DNA of 64,000 bases from Janthinobacterium sp. (GTDB lineage Bacteria > Pseudomonadota > Gammaproteobacteria > Burkholderiales > Burkholderiaceae_D): contig NZ_RFSK01000023.1 in NCBI RefSeq assembly GCF_009923995.1, positions 1 through 64,000 on the forward strand. The letters run 5' to 3'. Both the position numbers and the translations under genes were made by a program. Under the pieces are notes generated by a model. It saw nothing but the letters and a program-made list of their open reading frames with translations, had not been told where the DNA came from and did no database searches. Positions within the stretch are counted from its first letter, which is position 1; each line of letters starts with the position of its first letter. Below are positions 1 to 7,770 of this stretch, one piece after another.

Positions 1-26
1 CGCTGCCCTAGGGCAGCGTTTCTTGA
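1..26. terminator. probable intrinsic terminator hairpin at window edge
   Basis: The first 18 bases form a perfect inverted repeat (arms CGCTGCCCT and AGGGCAGCG), followed on the plus strand by TTTCTT. It lies about 70 bases beyond the efp stop, so it could end efp transcription on the minus strand. The bases that would form the minus-strand U-tract lie outside the window, so this use cannot be confirmed. Confidence 0.45.
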
Positions 27-95
27 TGATCAACAACTGGAGCAAGCGGGTCCGGCGTTGGCCGGGCCATGCGTGCAGCGCAGTCTGGCGATCTA

Positions 96-671
96 TCAGT
101 TGCGTACGACACGCTTGTATTCGTTGGTACGGGTGTCGATTTCGATGACGTCGTCCTGTGCCACGAACAGCGGCACTTGCACGGTGTGGCGGTGCGCGTC
201 GATGGCGTTTTCGATCTTGGCTTCTTTCAGGACGTTGCCCGAAGTATTGCCCTTGACTGCAGGCTCCGAGTACACCACTTGACGGGCGATGGTCGTAGGC
301 AGTTCAACGGAGATGGCTTTGCCGTCGTAGAAAATGGCTTCGCATTCCATGCCGTCCTTCAGGTAATGCAGTGCATCGCCCAGGTTTTCTTCTTCGATTT
401 CGTACTGGTTGTACTCGGCGTCCATGAAGACGAACAGCGGGTCGGCGAAGTACGAATAGGTCACTGGCTTTTTGTCCAGGACAACCACGTCGAACTTGTC
501 GTCGCCGCGGAACACGTTTTCCATCGGGGTGTTCGTCAGAAGATTTTTCATCTTCCATTTGTAGGTGAAGCCCGTGCGGCTCGAACCGTTGACATCAGAA
601 CGCAACACGATCATTGGCTTGCTGTCGACCATGATGATATTGCCAACACGAATTTCTTTTGCGGGTTTCAT
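96..671 (-). CDS. efp: elongation factor P (arginine-modified type)
   Basis: 191 residues, the usual length for EF-P. It has the three-domain layout: a KOW-like N-terminal domain to about residue 65, an OB domain, and a second OB domain ending in the conserved RTNEYKRVV-type tail. EF-P binds ribosomes stalled at polyproline and promotes peptide bond formation. The tip of the domain I loop reads GSSRTG, with arginine at position 32 where E. coli has the lysine modified by EpmA. Arg32 is the residue rhamnosylated by EarP, and earP lies directly upstream on the same strand. The start is the ATG at 671; no strong Shine-Dalgarno precedes it. Identity is very secure. Confidence 0.97.
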   Translation of the reverse strand: MKPAKEIRVGNIIMVDSKPMIVLRSDVNGSSRTGFTYKWKMKNLLTNTPMENVFRGDDKFDVVVLDKKPVTYSYFADPLFVFMDAEYNQYEIEEENLGDALHYLKDGMECEAIFYDGKAISVELPTTIARQVVYSEPAVKGNTSGNVLKEAKIENAIDAHRHTVQVPLFVAQDDVIEIDTRTNEYKRVVRN

Positions 672-806
672 AGGAATGTACGTAAAAAGTGGGTTGCATG
701 AAGATCATCTGCCGCCTGGGTGCCATCAGCGCCGCAAGCTTGCGTTTGATCGGTTAAAAATACGTTAGAAATAACCGGGCATTTTACCTTAATTTTGAGC
801 AAGCGC

Positions 807-1976
807 CTATCTCGTCGCGCTCGCAAAGGCCAGCAAGTTACTTGCCAGATCGCCATTGGCCTGCATCCGTCCCTGCCAGTCCTGCGCCCGCGCAACGATA
901 CGCGGCATGTCGGCCCGCAAGGCGGACCACAGCCGCCCCCATGGCAAGGGGTCGGCAGCGGCGCCATTCCAGGCCAGCGCCGCCTGCACCAGGCTATCGA
1001 TGCTGCCTTGCGCATCCACCGCGTAGCGCTGCAGGAAGGCGCGCAACTTCACGTGATGCAGGTTTTCATCCTGTATATAGATATGCCAGAGGAAAGGCTT
1101 GCCCGCCCACTGGGCGCGCACGAAGGAATCCTCGCCACGCACGAAATTGACGTCGCAGGCCCACAGCAGGCGGTCATAGTCATCCTGCGGCACGAAGGGC
1201 AGCACGCGCACGGTGAGCGCGCCGCGCGTGTGCACCGCGCCCGCGACCGCCACATCGTCGCCGAAAAACGCCTGAACGGCATCGAACGCGACGCCTTCCG
1301 GCACCAGGCAGACGACGGGCTCGCTCCCTGCCTGCCAGGCCGCAAACAGCCCGGCCACGGGCGCGGACGGGTAGCAGAACAGGGATACTTTTAATGCAGC
1401 AACTTCCGCCGGCGTCATGCCGAACTGCCCCAGGAAGGCCGCCATGCCGGCCGCATCGGCCTGGAACGCCTGCCGCCGCGCATCCAGCGATGCTTCGCGC
1501 AGCAAGCCGCCCGTTTTATCGGTGAAACCGGGGAAGAAGAAATGCTTGATCATGCCGTGGCGCGGCGACGTCAGCGCATGGCAGCCCTCGACCCACTCTT
1601 CCGCCGTCAAGCCTTCCAGGTTCAGCCACACGGGCTGGGGTGCGCACTGCGCCATGGCAGCGATATAGCCGGGCGGAATGTCGCAGGCAAAGAACTCGAT
1701 GACGATATCGGCGATGTCGGCCGGCGCAAACACGCCATCCTGGTCTTGCCAGTGGCGCACGGTAACGCCGGACGCCTGCTGCGCCTGCGCAGTCACATCG
1801 ATCCCGGGACAGATGCGCTGAAAGCTGACCAGATCATCCACCCACAGGGTGACGGCCACGCCATGCTCGTTGTGCAACTGCCGCGCAAGGCGCCAGCAGA
1901 TGCCGATATCGCCGTAGTTATCGACGACTTTGCAGAAGATAGCCAACGATGGCGCACGATCGGTAGGTAGAGGCAT
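807..1976 (-). CDS. earP: protein-arginine rhamnosyltransferase EarP
   Basis: 389 residues from the ATG at 1976; an in-frame TTG at 2000 would add eight residues, but the ATG fits the family better. EarP (formerly DUF2331) is a GT-B fold inverting glycosyltransferase that moves rhamnose from dTDP-rhamnose to Arg32 of EF-P. The N-terminal segment FCKVVDNYGDIGICWRLA carries the aspartates needed for catalysis. The C-terminal RGEDSFVRAQWAGKPF segment matches the nucleotide-sugar site with its key Glu and Asp. efp follows about 135 bases downstream on the same strand, the usual pairing of enzyme and substrate. dTDP-rhamnose synthesis genes are not in this window. Confidence 0.95.
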   Translation of the reverse strand: MPLPTDRAPSLAIFCKVVDNYGDIGICWRLARQLHNEHGVAVTLWVDDLVSFQRICPGIDVTAQAQQASGVTVRHWQDQDGVFAPADIADIVIEFFACDIPPGYIAAMAQCAPQPVWLNLEGLTAEEWVEGCHALTSPRHGMIKHFFFPGFTDKTGGLLREASLDARRQAFQADAAGMAAFLGQFGMTPAEVAALKVSLFCYPSAPVAGLFAAWQAGSEPVVCLVPEGVAFDAVQAFFGDDVAVAGAVHTRGALTVRVLPFVPQDDYDRLLWACDVNFVRGEDSFVRAQWAGKPFLWHIYIQDENLHHVKLRAFLQRYAVDAQGSIDSLVQAALAWNGAAADPLPWGRLWSALRADMPRIVARAQDWQGRMQANGDLASNLLAFASATR

Positions 1977-2021
1977 GGGCGACGGAAAAAGACGATGCAA
2001 GTTGAGATGACGGCGGACAAC

Positions 2022-2050
2022 AAAAAAGCCGCGCTGTTACCAGGCGGCTT
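2022..2050 (-). terminator. intrinsic terminator after tRNA-Glu 1
   Basis: On the minus strand, arms AGCCGC and GCGGCT close a hairpin followed by TTTTTTG. It lies 25 bases past the 3' end of the tRNA-Glu gene at 2075-2150 and just before the earP start region, so it separates the tRNA transcript from earP. Confidence 0.75.
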
Positions 2051-2074
2051 TGTTGTTGGCTGATTCAGCCGGTC

Positions 2075-2150
2075 TGGCGTCCCCAAGGGGATTCGAACCC
2101 CTGTACTCACCGTGAAAGGGTGATGTCCTAGGCCTCTAGACGATGGGGAC
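2075..2150 (-). tRNA. tRNA-Glu(UUC), copy 1
   Basis: A 76-base gene with a GTCCCCA/TGGGGAC acceptor stem, discriminator G and encoded CCA. The anticodon loop CTTTCAC sits between TCACC and GGTGA and reads UUC. The T arm has the standard GTTCGAATC loop. The sequence matches the other four tRNA-Glu copies in this cluster. Confidence 0.98.
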
Positions 2151-2238
2151 AGAAAATCTGTCCTGGATACGCTGCTTTGCATCCCGACCTGTTACTGCTT
2201 GCGGCTGGCACTTGCGTGCGCCGCACACTACGCGAATC

Positions 2239-2314
2239 TGGCGTCCCCAAGGGGATTCGAACCCCTGTACTCACCGTGAAAGGGTGATGTCCTAGGCCTC
2301 TAGACGATGGGGAC
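2239..2314 (-). tRNA. tRNA-Glu(UUC), copy 2
   Basis: Same 76-base sequence as copy 1 with encoded CCA and anticodon UUC. It lies 88 bases from copy 1. No clear U-tract hairpin was seen between copies 1 and 2, so they may share a transcript ending at the terminator near 2022. Confidence 0.98.
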
Positions 2315-2378
2315 AGAAATCTGTCCTGGATGCATGACTTCACATCCTGACCCGGTACTGCAGCAATATCGCAGAAAC

Positions 2379-2402
2379 AAAAAAAGCCTGACTTGTCAGG
2401 CC
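2379..2402 (-). terminator. intrinsic terminator after tRNA-Glu 3
   Basis: On the minus strand, arms GCCTGA and TCAGGC flank the loop CAAG and are followed by seven T residues. It ends the transcript of the tRNA-Glu gene at 2439-2514. Confidence 0.8.
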
Positions 2403-2438
2403 GATTCAGCACTGCAATATTACTTTACAACTAAATCC

Positions 2439-2514
2439 TGGCGTCCCCAAGGGGATTCGAACCCCTGTACTCACCGTGAAAGGGTGATGTCCTAGGCCTC
2501 TAGACGATGGGGAC
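2439..2514 (-). tRNA. tRNA-Glu(UUC), copy 3
   Basis: Same 76-base sequence as the other tRNA-Glu copies, with encoded CCA and anticodon UUC. It has its own intrinsic terminator about 37 bases downstream. Confidence 0.98.
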
Positions 2515-2717
2515 CTGTGCTGGTTTTACTCTCAGCGGACTCTTCGTTGAAGGCTTTGTTCAGCCCCTCAAAAAAGCGTGCGCGAAGTTTAACACGAAGC
2601 GATTCACGAAATCAACTGCTGGCCTCTTATTTTCCACCTTATTTCACTTCCCGCCCCTATGGTAACGGGATCATGACAGGAAGGCATGGAAACGTCGGCC
2701 AGTCCCTCCCCGCTCCC

Positions 2718-3797
2718 TCAGCGCAGGATATCGTCCGTGCCGACGATGCGCACGTCATGCATCTGCTCCAGATACGCTTCCAGGTAGCCCTTGTGCGATG
2801 CGCCGACCAGCACCAGGACGCGCATGCCGGGCCGGGCCATCATGAGCTCACGGATATTCGACGCCATGCGCAAGTTGCGCGTTTCCCAGTAGGCCACGTA
2901 ATTGCGGCCGAAGTGCCGGGGCGACGGCTCTTCCAGCGCCGCGCCAAAATCGCTGCGGAAGACCATCTCGACCTGGTCCGGCGCGTTATAGGCACGATAC
3001 ATGGCCAGCACGGCGGCCGGCGTCGTCAACGCCGCCTCCAGCGCTGCGCCGATACGCTTGCGCTGCGCCGTATGCGGGTTATCCCACGCCTTCATGAGCG
3101 CCTCGCCGTAAGCCTTCTCTTCCGCCGCATCGTCGGCGGATTCATCCGCCGTATGGTCATCCATGGCATACACCCGCTCATGCCCGCCCTTTGCCGCCAC
3201 GACGGCAGCGATCAGGACATCCTCGCCGCGCCGCTGCATCCTGTCATTGAGCGTGGCCACCAGCTTCGCATCGAGACCGTCGCCTGCCCGCCGCTCTTCC
3301 GCCGGAAGGCGCAGCCATTGCACCAGCGCGGATGCCGGCTCGCCGCCGGCGAGAAACAGCGACGCCAGCATGCGCCGCTGGGCGGCCGCGGGCGCCGCCG
3401 GCCACGCGGCCAGCAGGCGCTGCGCCTGCACGGTAGCCGCCACCACATCCAGGCCCGTGGCCGCCTGTGCGGCAGCAGGATCCCAGCAATAGGACTTGAC
3501 CGTATCCGCGTAGCGCTGCGGATAGCTGCGCAGGTAGGCGCACTGCAGGCCGGACAAGGCCTCGATGGCGATGGCTTGCGGCCGCCACGCCAGCAAGCGC
3601 GCATGCAGCAAACTCAGTTGCGCAGGATCAAACGACCTCGGCAACTGCGTCAGGTGTGGCGTACCCAGCACCATCACTTCGTTGATACGCCCCGCCTGCA
3701 ACTTGTGGGCGGCGGGATCGAAGGGCGCGACAGGCGCCGCGGCGGCGAACGCCGGGACGCAAGCGGCGAACAGCATGCCGGCAAATAAACGGGACAT
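2718..3797 (-). CDS. DUF5694-type (TraB/GumN-like) exported protein
   Basis: 359 residues. The start is set at ATG 3797 because GGAGGTGGA directly precedes it and the first 22 residues (MSRLFAGMLFAACVPAFAAA) form a signal peptide; ATGs further upstream lack this support. The mature part has the VLGTPHL motif near its start, an IAIEAL segment and a C-terminal VLVGASHKGYLE segment. Those are hallmarks of the DUF5694 family, distantly related to TraB/GumN proteins with a possible metal-dependent hydrolase fold. The substrate is unknown. It is a single gene between the two halves of the tRNA cluster, with no evident partner. Confidence 0.7.
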   Translation of the reverse strand: MSRLFAGMLFAACVPAFAAAAPVAPFDPAAHKLQAGRINEVMVLGTPHLTQLPRSFDPAQLSLLHARLLAWRPQAIAIEALSGLQCAYLRSYPQRYADTVKSYCWDPAAAQAATGLDVVAATVQAQRLLAAWPAAPAAAQRRMLASLFLAGGEPASALVQWLRLPAEERRAGDGLDAKLVATLNDRMQRRGEDVLIAAVVAAKGGHERVYAMDDHTADESADDAAEEKAYGEALMKAWDNPHTAQRKRIGAALEAALTTPAAVLAMYRAYNAPDQVEMVFRSDFGAALEEPSPRHFGRNYVAYWETRNLRMASNIRELMMARPGMRVLVLVGASHKGYLEAYLEQMHDVRIVGTDDILR

Positions 3798-4071
3798 TCC
3801 ACCTCCGGGATTGAGTGACTTCATGACGATACGCATAGTTAAAAAAACGGCGGCAGGCGCAGCCCCGCCCATCCAATGCTCGAACCAGGGCATCTTAGAC
3901 ACCCGACGGCACGATGTCCGCCCAAAAACGATGAACGGCAAAAATGGCATTCTGGAATGCAATTGATGCGGATATGCCGTGCGCGCACCAAAGAAGATAT
4001 GCGGAAAAAGGAAGACAGGGAGGAATGGAGAAAGAAGCGCCCGATGGTATGCCGGCAAATCGTCCGGAAAT

Positions 4072-4096
4072 AAAAAAAACCGCTCAAGGCGACTTT
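4072..4096 (-). terminator. terminator copy after pseudo-tRNA-Ala 1
   Basis: This is a diverged copy of the tRNA-Ala terminator. On the minus strand AGTCGC and a slightly altered second arm are followed by eight T residues. One arm position differs from the intact copies, which weakens the stem. Confidence 0.5.
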
Positions 4097-4121
4097 GATT
4101 ATCGTGCGAGTTCTGCGCTGT

Positions 4122-4200
4122 TGGTGGAGGTAAGGCGGAAGCTAAGCACCGACCTCTTGCATGCCATGCAAGCGCGCTAACAGCTTGGCCACACTCCCCC
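4122..4200 (-). pseudogene. degenerate tRNA-Ala copy 1
   Basis: A 79-base relative of the 76-base tRNA-Ala(GGC) genes nearby. The 3' acceptor strand with encoded CCA, the variable region and the whole anticodon arm (CTTGC-ATGGCAT-GCAAG) are unchanged. The T arm has lost the GGTTCGATCC loop and the D arm has lost its GCTC/GAGC stem. The acceptor stem has a mismatch at its sixth pair. It should not fold as a standard tRNA, so it is called a pseudogene. Confidence 0.8.
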
Positions 4201-4234
4201 GCGGGGGGGGTATGGCGGCAAACCGCCCGGAAAT

Positions 4235-4259
4235 AAAAAAAGCCGCTCGAGGCGACTTT
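4235..4259 (-). terminator. terminator copy after pseudo-tRNA-Ala 2
   Basis: On the minus strand AGTCGC and GCGGCT form a stem (one G-U pair) around a five-base loop, followed by seven T residues. It is the same as the terminator after the intact tRNA-Ala at 4443. Confidence 0.65.
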
Positions 4260-4284
4260 GATTATCGTGTGATTTCTGCGCTGT

Positions 4285-4363
4285 TGGTGGAGGTAAGGCG
4301 GGAGCTAAGCACTAACCTCTTGCATGCCACGCAAGCGCGCTAACAGCTTGGCCACACTCCCCC
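4285..4363 (-). pseudogene. degenerate tRNA-Ala copy 2
   Basis: A second 79-base decayed tRNA-Ala, with the same altered D-arm and T-arm blocks as copy 1 plus a few private changes, including one in the anticodon loop (GTGGCAT). The shared lesions show that copies 1 and 2 descend from one already altered ancestor. Confidence 0.8.
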
Positions 4364-4392
4364 GGGGGTATGGCGGAAAACCGTCCGGGCAT

Positions 4393-4416
4393 AAAAAAAG
4401 CCGCTCGAGGCGACTT
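4393..4416 (-). terminator. intrinsic terminator after tRNA-Ala 1
   Basis: On the minus strand a six-pair stem, AGTCGC with GCGGCT (one G-U pair) around loop CTCGA, is followed by seven T residues. It lies 26 bases past the tRNA-Ala at 4443-4518. Confidence 0.8.
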
Positions 4417-4442
4417 TGATTATCGTGTGATTTCTGCGCTGT

Positions 4443-4518
<76 letters not shown>

Positions 4519-4568
4519 CGGGCGCAGAAACACTGCTACTACTTTACGACAACAACACCAGACCGAAC

Positions 4569-4644
4569 TGGCGTCCCCAAGGGGATTCGAACCCCTGTAC
4601 TCACCGTGAAAGGGTGATGTCCTAGGCCTCTAGACGATGGGGAC
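4569..4644 (-). tRNA. tRNA-Glu(UUC), copy 4
   Basis: Identical in sequence to the other tRNA-Glu copies, with encoded CCA. It follows tRNA-Ala copy 2 by 37 bases with no terminator between, so the two are probably co-transcribed as Ala then Glu. Confidence 0.98.
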
Positions 4645-4681
4645 CACGGAACTACAGTTTGCTACTTTACTCCTGCGCTGT

Positions 4682-4757
<76 letters not shown>

Positions 4758-4769
4758 CGGGCGCAGAAA

Positions 4770-4797
4770 TAATAAAAGCCGCACTTGGCGACTTTGT
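4770..4797 (-). terminator. intrinsic terminator after tRNA-Glu 5
   Basis: On the minus strand AGTCGC and GCGGCT pair around loop CAAGT and are followed by TTTATTATT. It closes the Ala-Glu transcript made from 5111 to 4893 before the next tRNA pair. Confidence 0.75.
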
Positions 4798-4892
4798 TCC
4801 ACTACTTGCTCTCCATCCAGAACCCGTCTTTTGACCGGCCTGAACTTACAACAATCAGTACAAACAACTGCCACTACTATAACACAACTACC

Positions 4893-4968
4893 TGGCGTCC
4901 CCAAGGGGATTCGAACCCCTGTACTCACCGTGAAAGGGTGATGTCCTAGGCCTCTAGACGATGGGGAC
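4893..4968 (-). tRNA. tRNA-Glu(UUC), copy 5
   Basis: Same 76-base tRNA-Glu sequence with encoded CCA. It lies 67 bases downstream of tRNA-Ala copy 3 and forms a second Ala-Glu pair with it. Confidence 0.98.
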
Positions 4969-5035
4969 CGCGGAACTTCCAAACAACAACTGCACCACTT
5001 CAACGACTAACAAAACCTGACTGCGATTTTGCTGC

Positions 5036-5111
<76 letters not shown>

Positions 5112-5236
5112 GTTGGTGCAGAAACAAGAGTATAGCAAAGAAGTTTCACTCTGCAAATACCCTTTTTCGTCTATGAGCAACTTTTCATAGGGGACGGTTT
5201 CCGCACGCAATTTCCACGCGATTTAAGGGCGCGTGC

Positions 5237-6643
5237 TTACAGCCACTTTGCCAGGCGCGCCAGCACCGTCTCGCGGCCGAATACCACCACCACCTGGTCG
5301 ATGGCCGGCGTCTGCAGCTGACCCGTCAGGATCAGACGCAAAGGCATGGCCAGCAGCGGCATCTTGATGGTGTTGGCGGCCAGCACTTCCTTGATCATGG
5401 CGGCCACGGCTTCCTTGCTCCACTCCACCGTGGCGATGCGCTCGGCAAACTGCGCCAGCACGGGCTTGATGGCATCCGTGATGTGCTGCGCCACCAGTTC
5501 GGCATCGGGCTGCGGCTCGCGGAAGAACAGCATCGAGGCGGCCGCCAGCTCGTTAACCGTGTTGGCGCGCTCTTTCATCATGCCCAGCACCAGCGCCAGG
5601 TCCGGCGCGCCTTCGAAGACGGCGCCCGCTTCCAGCATCTGCGCTCTAGCCAGGCCGGCCAGGCGCGCATTGTCGGCCTGCTTGATGTAATGGTTATTGA
5701 GCCACTTGAGTTTTTCCAGGTCGAACTGCGCGGCCGACTTGGTCAGGTGGTCGAGGTTGAACCATTCGCAGAACTGCTCCACCGAGAAGACTTCGTCGTC
5801 GCCGTGGCTCCAGCCCAGGCGCGCCAGGTAGTTCAGCATCGATTCCGGCAGGAAGCCCTGCGCCGGGTAATCCATGACGCTGACGGCGTCGCGGCGCTTG
5901 GACATCTTCTGGCCGTCCGAACCCAGGATCATCGGCAGGTGGCCGTACAGCGGCAGCGGTGCGCCGATGGCGCGCAGGATGTTGATCTGGCGCGGCGTGT
6001 TGTTGACGTGGTCGTCGCCGCGCAGCACGTGCGTGATGCCCATGTCCCAGTCATCGACGGCGACGCAGAAGTTATATGTGGGCGTGCCGTCCGGACGGGC
6101 GATCACCAGGTCATCCAGTTCGCGGTTCGAAATCGTGATGGTGCCCTTGACTACGTCATCCCAGCTGACGTCGCCGTCGAGCGGATTCTTGAAGCGCACG
6201 ACAGGCTTGCGGTCGGCGGGAACGGCCGGCAGGGTCTTGCCCGGCTCCGGACGCCAGGTGCCGTCGTAGCGTGGTTTTTCGCCGGCGGCGCGCATACGCT
6301 CGCGCATCGCCTCGACTTCGTCGGGCGAGGAGTAGCAGTGGTAGGCCGTGCCTTCAGCCAGCATCTGCGCCACCACTTCGCGGTAGCGGTCCATGCGCTG
6401 CATCTGGTAGAACGGACCTTCGTCGTGGTCCAGGCCCAGCCACTGCATGCCTTCGATGATGGCTTGCACGGCTTCCGGGGTCGAACGTTCCACGTCCGTG
6501 TCTTCGATGCGCAGCACGAAGGTGCCGCCGAAGTGGCGGGCAAAGGCCCAGCTGTACAAAGCGGTGCGGGCGCCGCCCAGGTGAAGGTAGCCGGTCGGGC
6601 TGGGGGCAAAGCGGGTACGCACGGGAGTAGCGGTTGTGGTCAT
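5237..6643 (-). CDS. gltX: glutamate--tRNA ligase
   Basis: 468 residues, the normal length for a non-discriminating or bacterial GluRS. It charges tRNA-Glu with glutamate in the cytoplasm. The class I signature [11 protein letters not shown] (HIGH-type) lies near residue 20 and the KMSKRRDAV (KMSKS) loop near residue 245. The start is ATG 6643, placing [18 protein letters not shown] at the N-terminus; the 38 in-frame residues further upstream have no homology features. Five tRNA-Glu genes lie just downstream on the same strand, so enzyme and substrate genes are physically linked. Confidence 0.97.
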   Translation of the reverse strand: MTTTATPVRTRFAPSPTGYLHLGGARTALYSWAFARHFGGTFVLRIEDTDVERSTPEAVQAIIEGMQWLGLDHDEGPFYQMQRMDRYREVVAQMLAEGTAYHCYSSPDEVEAMRERMRAAGEKPRYDGTWRPEPGKTLPAVPADRKPVVRFKNPLDGDVSWDDVVKGTITISNRELDDLVIARPDGTPTYNFCVAVDDWDMGITHVLRGDDHVNNTPRQINILRAIGAPLPLYGHLPMILGSDGQKMSKRRDAVSVMDYPAQGFLPESMLNYLARLGWSHGDDEVFSVEQFCEWFNLDHLTKSAAQFDLEKLKWLNNHYIKQADNARLAGLARAQMLEAGAVFEGAPDLALVLGMMKERANTVNELAAASMLFFREPQPDAELVAQHITDAIKPVLAQFAERIATVEWSKEAVAAMIKEVLAANTIKMPLLAMPLRLILTGQLQTPAIDQVVVVFGRETVLARLAKWL

Positions 6644-6713
6644 CGAAGTAATCAGGCTGAAATGAAGAAAACACCATTTTACTCTGTTGACTGCCGCCGC
6701 TCCACTGGCACGC

Positions 6714-7631
6714 CTAGAGCAGCTGCAGGCGCCGCTTGACGGCGTCCGCCTGCGCATGCAGCGCCTGCTCGAACAGGGCCACCAGCTGCGACAGGGGCCG
6801 GTGCAGGGGCTTCACGAGATTGACCGTGAACGGCAGCGAAACGCCGAAGCGGCGGATCTGCAAGCCCTGCCCCGCATAGTCGAGCGCCGTGAGCGGGTTG
6901 ACGATGGCCACGCCCACGCCCTCGCGCACCATGGCGCAGACGGAAGCGGCGCTGTGCGTGTCGAGCGCCATGCGCCGCTCCACGCCCGCCTGCGCGAAGA
7001 TGGCGTCGATCTGCTGGCGGTAGGGGTCGACGGCGGCCAGGCTGATGAAAGGCTGGCCCGCGAAATCCGCCGGCGCCAGCACGGCCTTGGCGGCCAGCGC
7101 ATGGCCGTCCGGCAGCACGCACACTTCGTCGACGGACATCAGGGTGGCGAGCGCCGTGCCCGGCGGCGCATTGCCCACTTCCGTCAGGCCGATGTCATGG
7201 CGCTGCGCCGACAGCCACTCCTCCAGCAGCGGCGACTCCTGCGGCGTGATGCTGATGCTCACCTTGGGGAAATCGGCGACGAAGCGCCTGCACGCCTGCG
7301 GCAGCAGCGACTGCGAAAACACGGGCAGGCAGGCGATCGACAGCTGCCCCTGGTCGAACTGGCGCAGGGCCGTGGCCGTGCTGACGATGCGCTCCAGGCC
7401 GAAATACGCCCGCTGCACTTCCTCGAACAGCTGCAGCGCCTGGGCCGTGGGGCGCAGGCGCCCCCGGTCGCGCTCGAACAGGGTCAGGCCCGTCAAATGC
7501 TCGAGGCGCGCCAGCTCGCGGCTGACGGTGGGCTGCGAGGTATGCAGCATGGCGGCGGCGGCCGTCACGCTGCCCGTCGTCATGATGGCGCGGAAAACCT
7601 CGATATGGCGCAGGGAGATGGTCATGGGCAT
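6714..7631 (-). CDS. lysR: LysR, activator of lysA
   Basis: 305 residues from ATG 7631; the next ATG at 7625 is equally possible. It is a LysR-type regulator with a winged helix-turn-helix at residues 5-65 and a periplasmic-binding-like effector domain after it. The [15 protein letters not shown] helix, [30 protein letters not shown] and [16 protein letters not shown] segments closely match the enterobacterial LysR that gives the family its name. That protein activates lysA in response to diaminopimelate and lysine. It is divergent from lysA with a 139-base gap, the classical arrangement. Confidence 0.9.
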   Translation of the reverse strand: MPMTISLRHIEVFRAIMTTGSVTAAAAMLHTSQPTVSRELARLEHLTGLTLFERDRGRLRPTAQALQLFEEVQRAYFGLERIVSTATALRQFDQGQLSIACLPVFSQSLLPQACRRFVADFPKVSISITPQESPLLEEWLSAQRHDIGLTEVGNAPPGTALATLMSVDEVCVLPDGHALAAKAVLAPADFAGQPFISLAAVDPYRQQIDAIFAQAGVERRMALDTHSAASVCAMVREGVGVAIVNPLTALDYAGQGLQIRRFGVSLPFTVNLVKPLHRPLSQLVALFEQALHAQADAVKRRLQLL

Positions 7632-7700
7632 ATCATAAATGAATAAGGTCAGCGCAAATAGATATTTTATGTTTATACGCAAAAGCCCCATCATGAGCAG
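7632..7700. promoter_or_regulatory. lysR-lysA divergent control region
   Basis: This AT-rich block stands out from its GC-rich surroundings. It contains the inverted motifs ATAAAT and ATTTTAT about 25 bases apart (TCATAAATGAATAAGG and GATATTTTATGTTTAT), a plausible LysR operator overlapping both promoters. LysR-type regulators usually bind T-N11-A dyads in such gaps. The exact box is not proven. Confidence 0.45.
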
Positions 7701-7707
7701 CATCGCA

Positions 7708-7743
7708 GGCCGGATGCGCGGACAAGACCCGCGCCATCCGGCC
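7708..7743 (+). promoter_or_regulatory. strong hairpin in the lysA leader
   Basis: GGCCGGATG and CATCCGGCC form a perfect nine-pair stem, extended by CGCGG/CCGCG across one unpaired C, with a short loop. It ends 27 bases before the lysA ATG. There is no U-tract, so it is not a typical terminator. It may affect translation or RNA stability. It is far too short to be a lysine riboswitch. Confidence 0.5.
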
Positions 7744-7770
7744 CCTCCCTAATATGACAGAGCCCACACC

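Larger units (their letters stand above)
4048..4442 (-). repeat. tandem array of tRNA-Ala-containing units (3 copies)
   Basis: Three tandem units begin at 4048, 4211 and 4369 with TATGSCGG. Each then has a block resembling the terminator AAAAAAAGCCGCTCGAGGCGAC, the spacer TTTGATTATCGTG, and a tRNA-Ala sequence. The unit length is about 160 bases. Only the third unit, which runs on to 4518, carries an intact tRNA-Ala. The first two carry decayed versions. The array looks like local tandem duplication followed by decay. Confidence 0.8.

Noticed and set aside
2515-4072. Possible phage or island integration at the tRNA cluster
   Set aside because: No integrase, no direct repeat of a tRNA 3' end with island genes between, and the genes inside are single housekeeping-like genes. 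The repeated tRNA sequence is explained by gene duplication.
4122-4363. The two altered tRNA-Ala copies as functional tRNAs of another identity
   Set aside because: The anticodon is still GGC and neither copy has the TTCGA T-loop or a D-stem, so normal tRNA folding is not supported.
7632-7770. Lysine riboswitch upstream of lysA
   Set aside because: The gap is 139 bases, shorter than the lysine riboswitch, and lacks its multi-helix core. The LysR neighbour explains control better.
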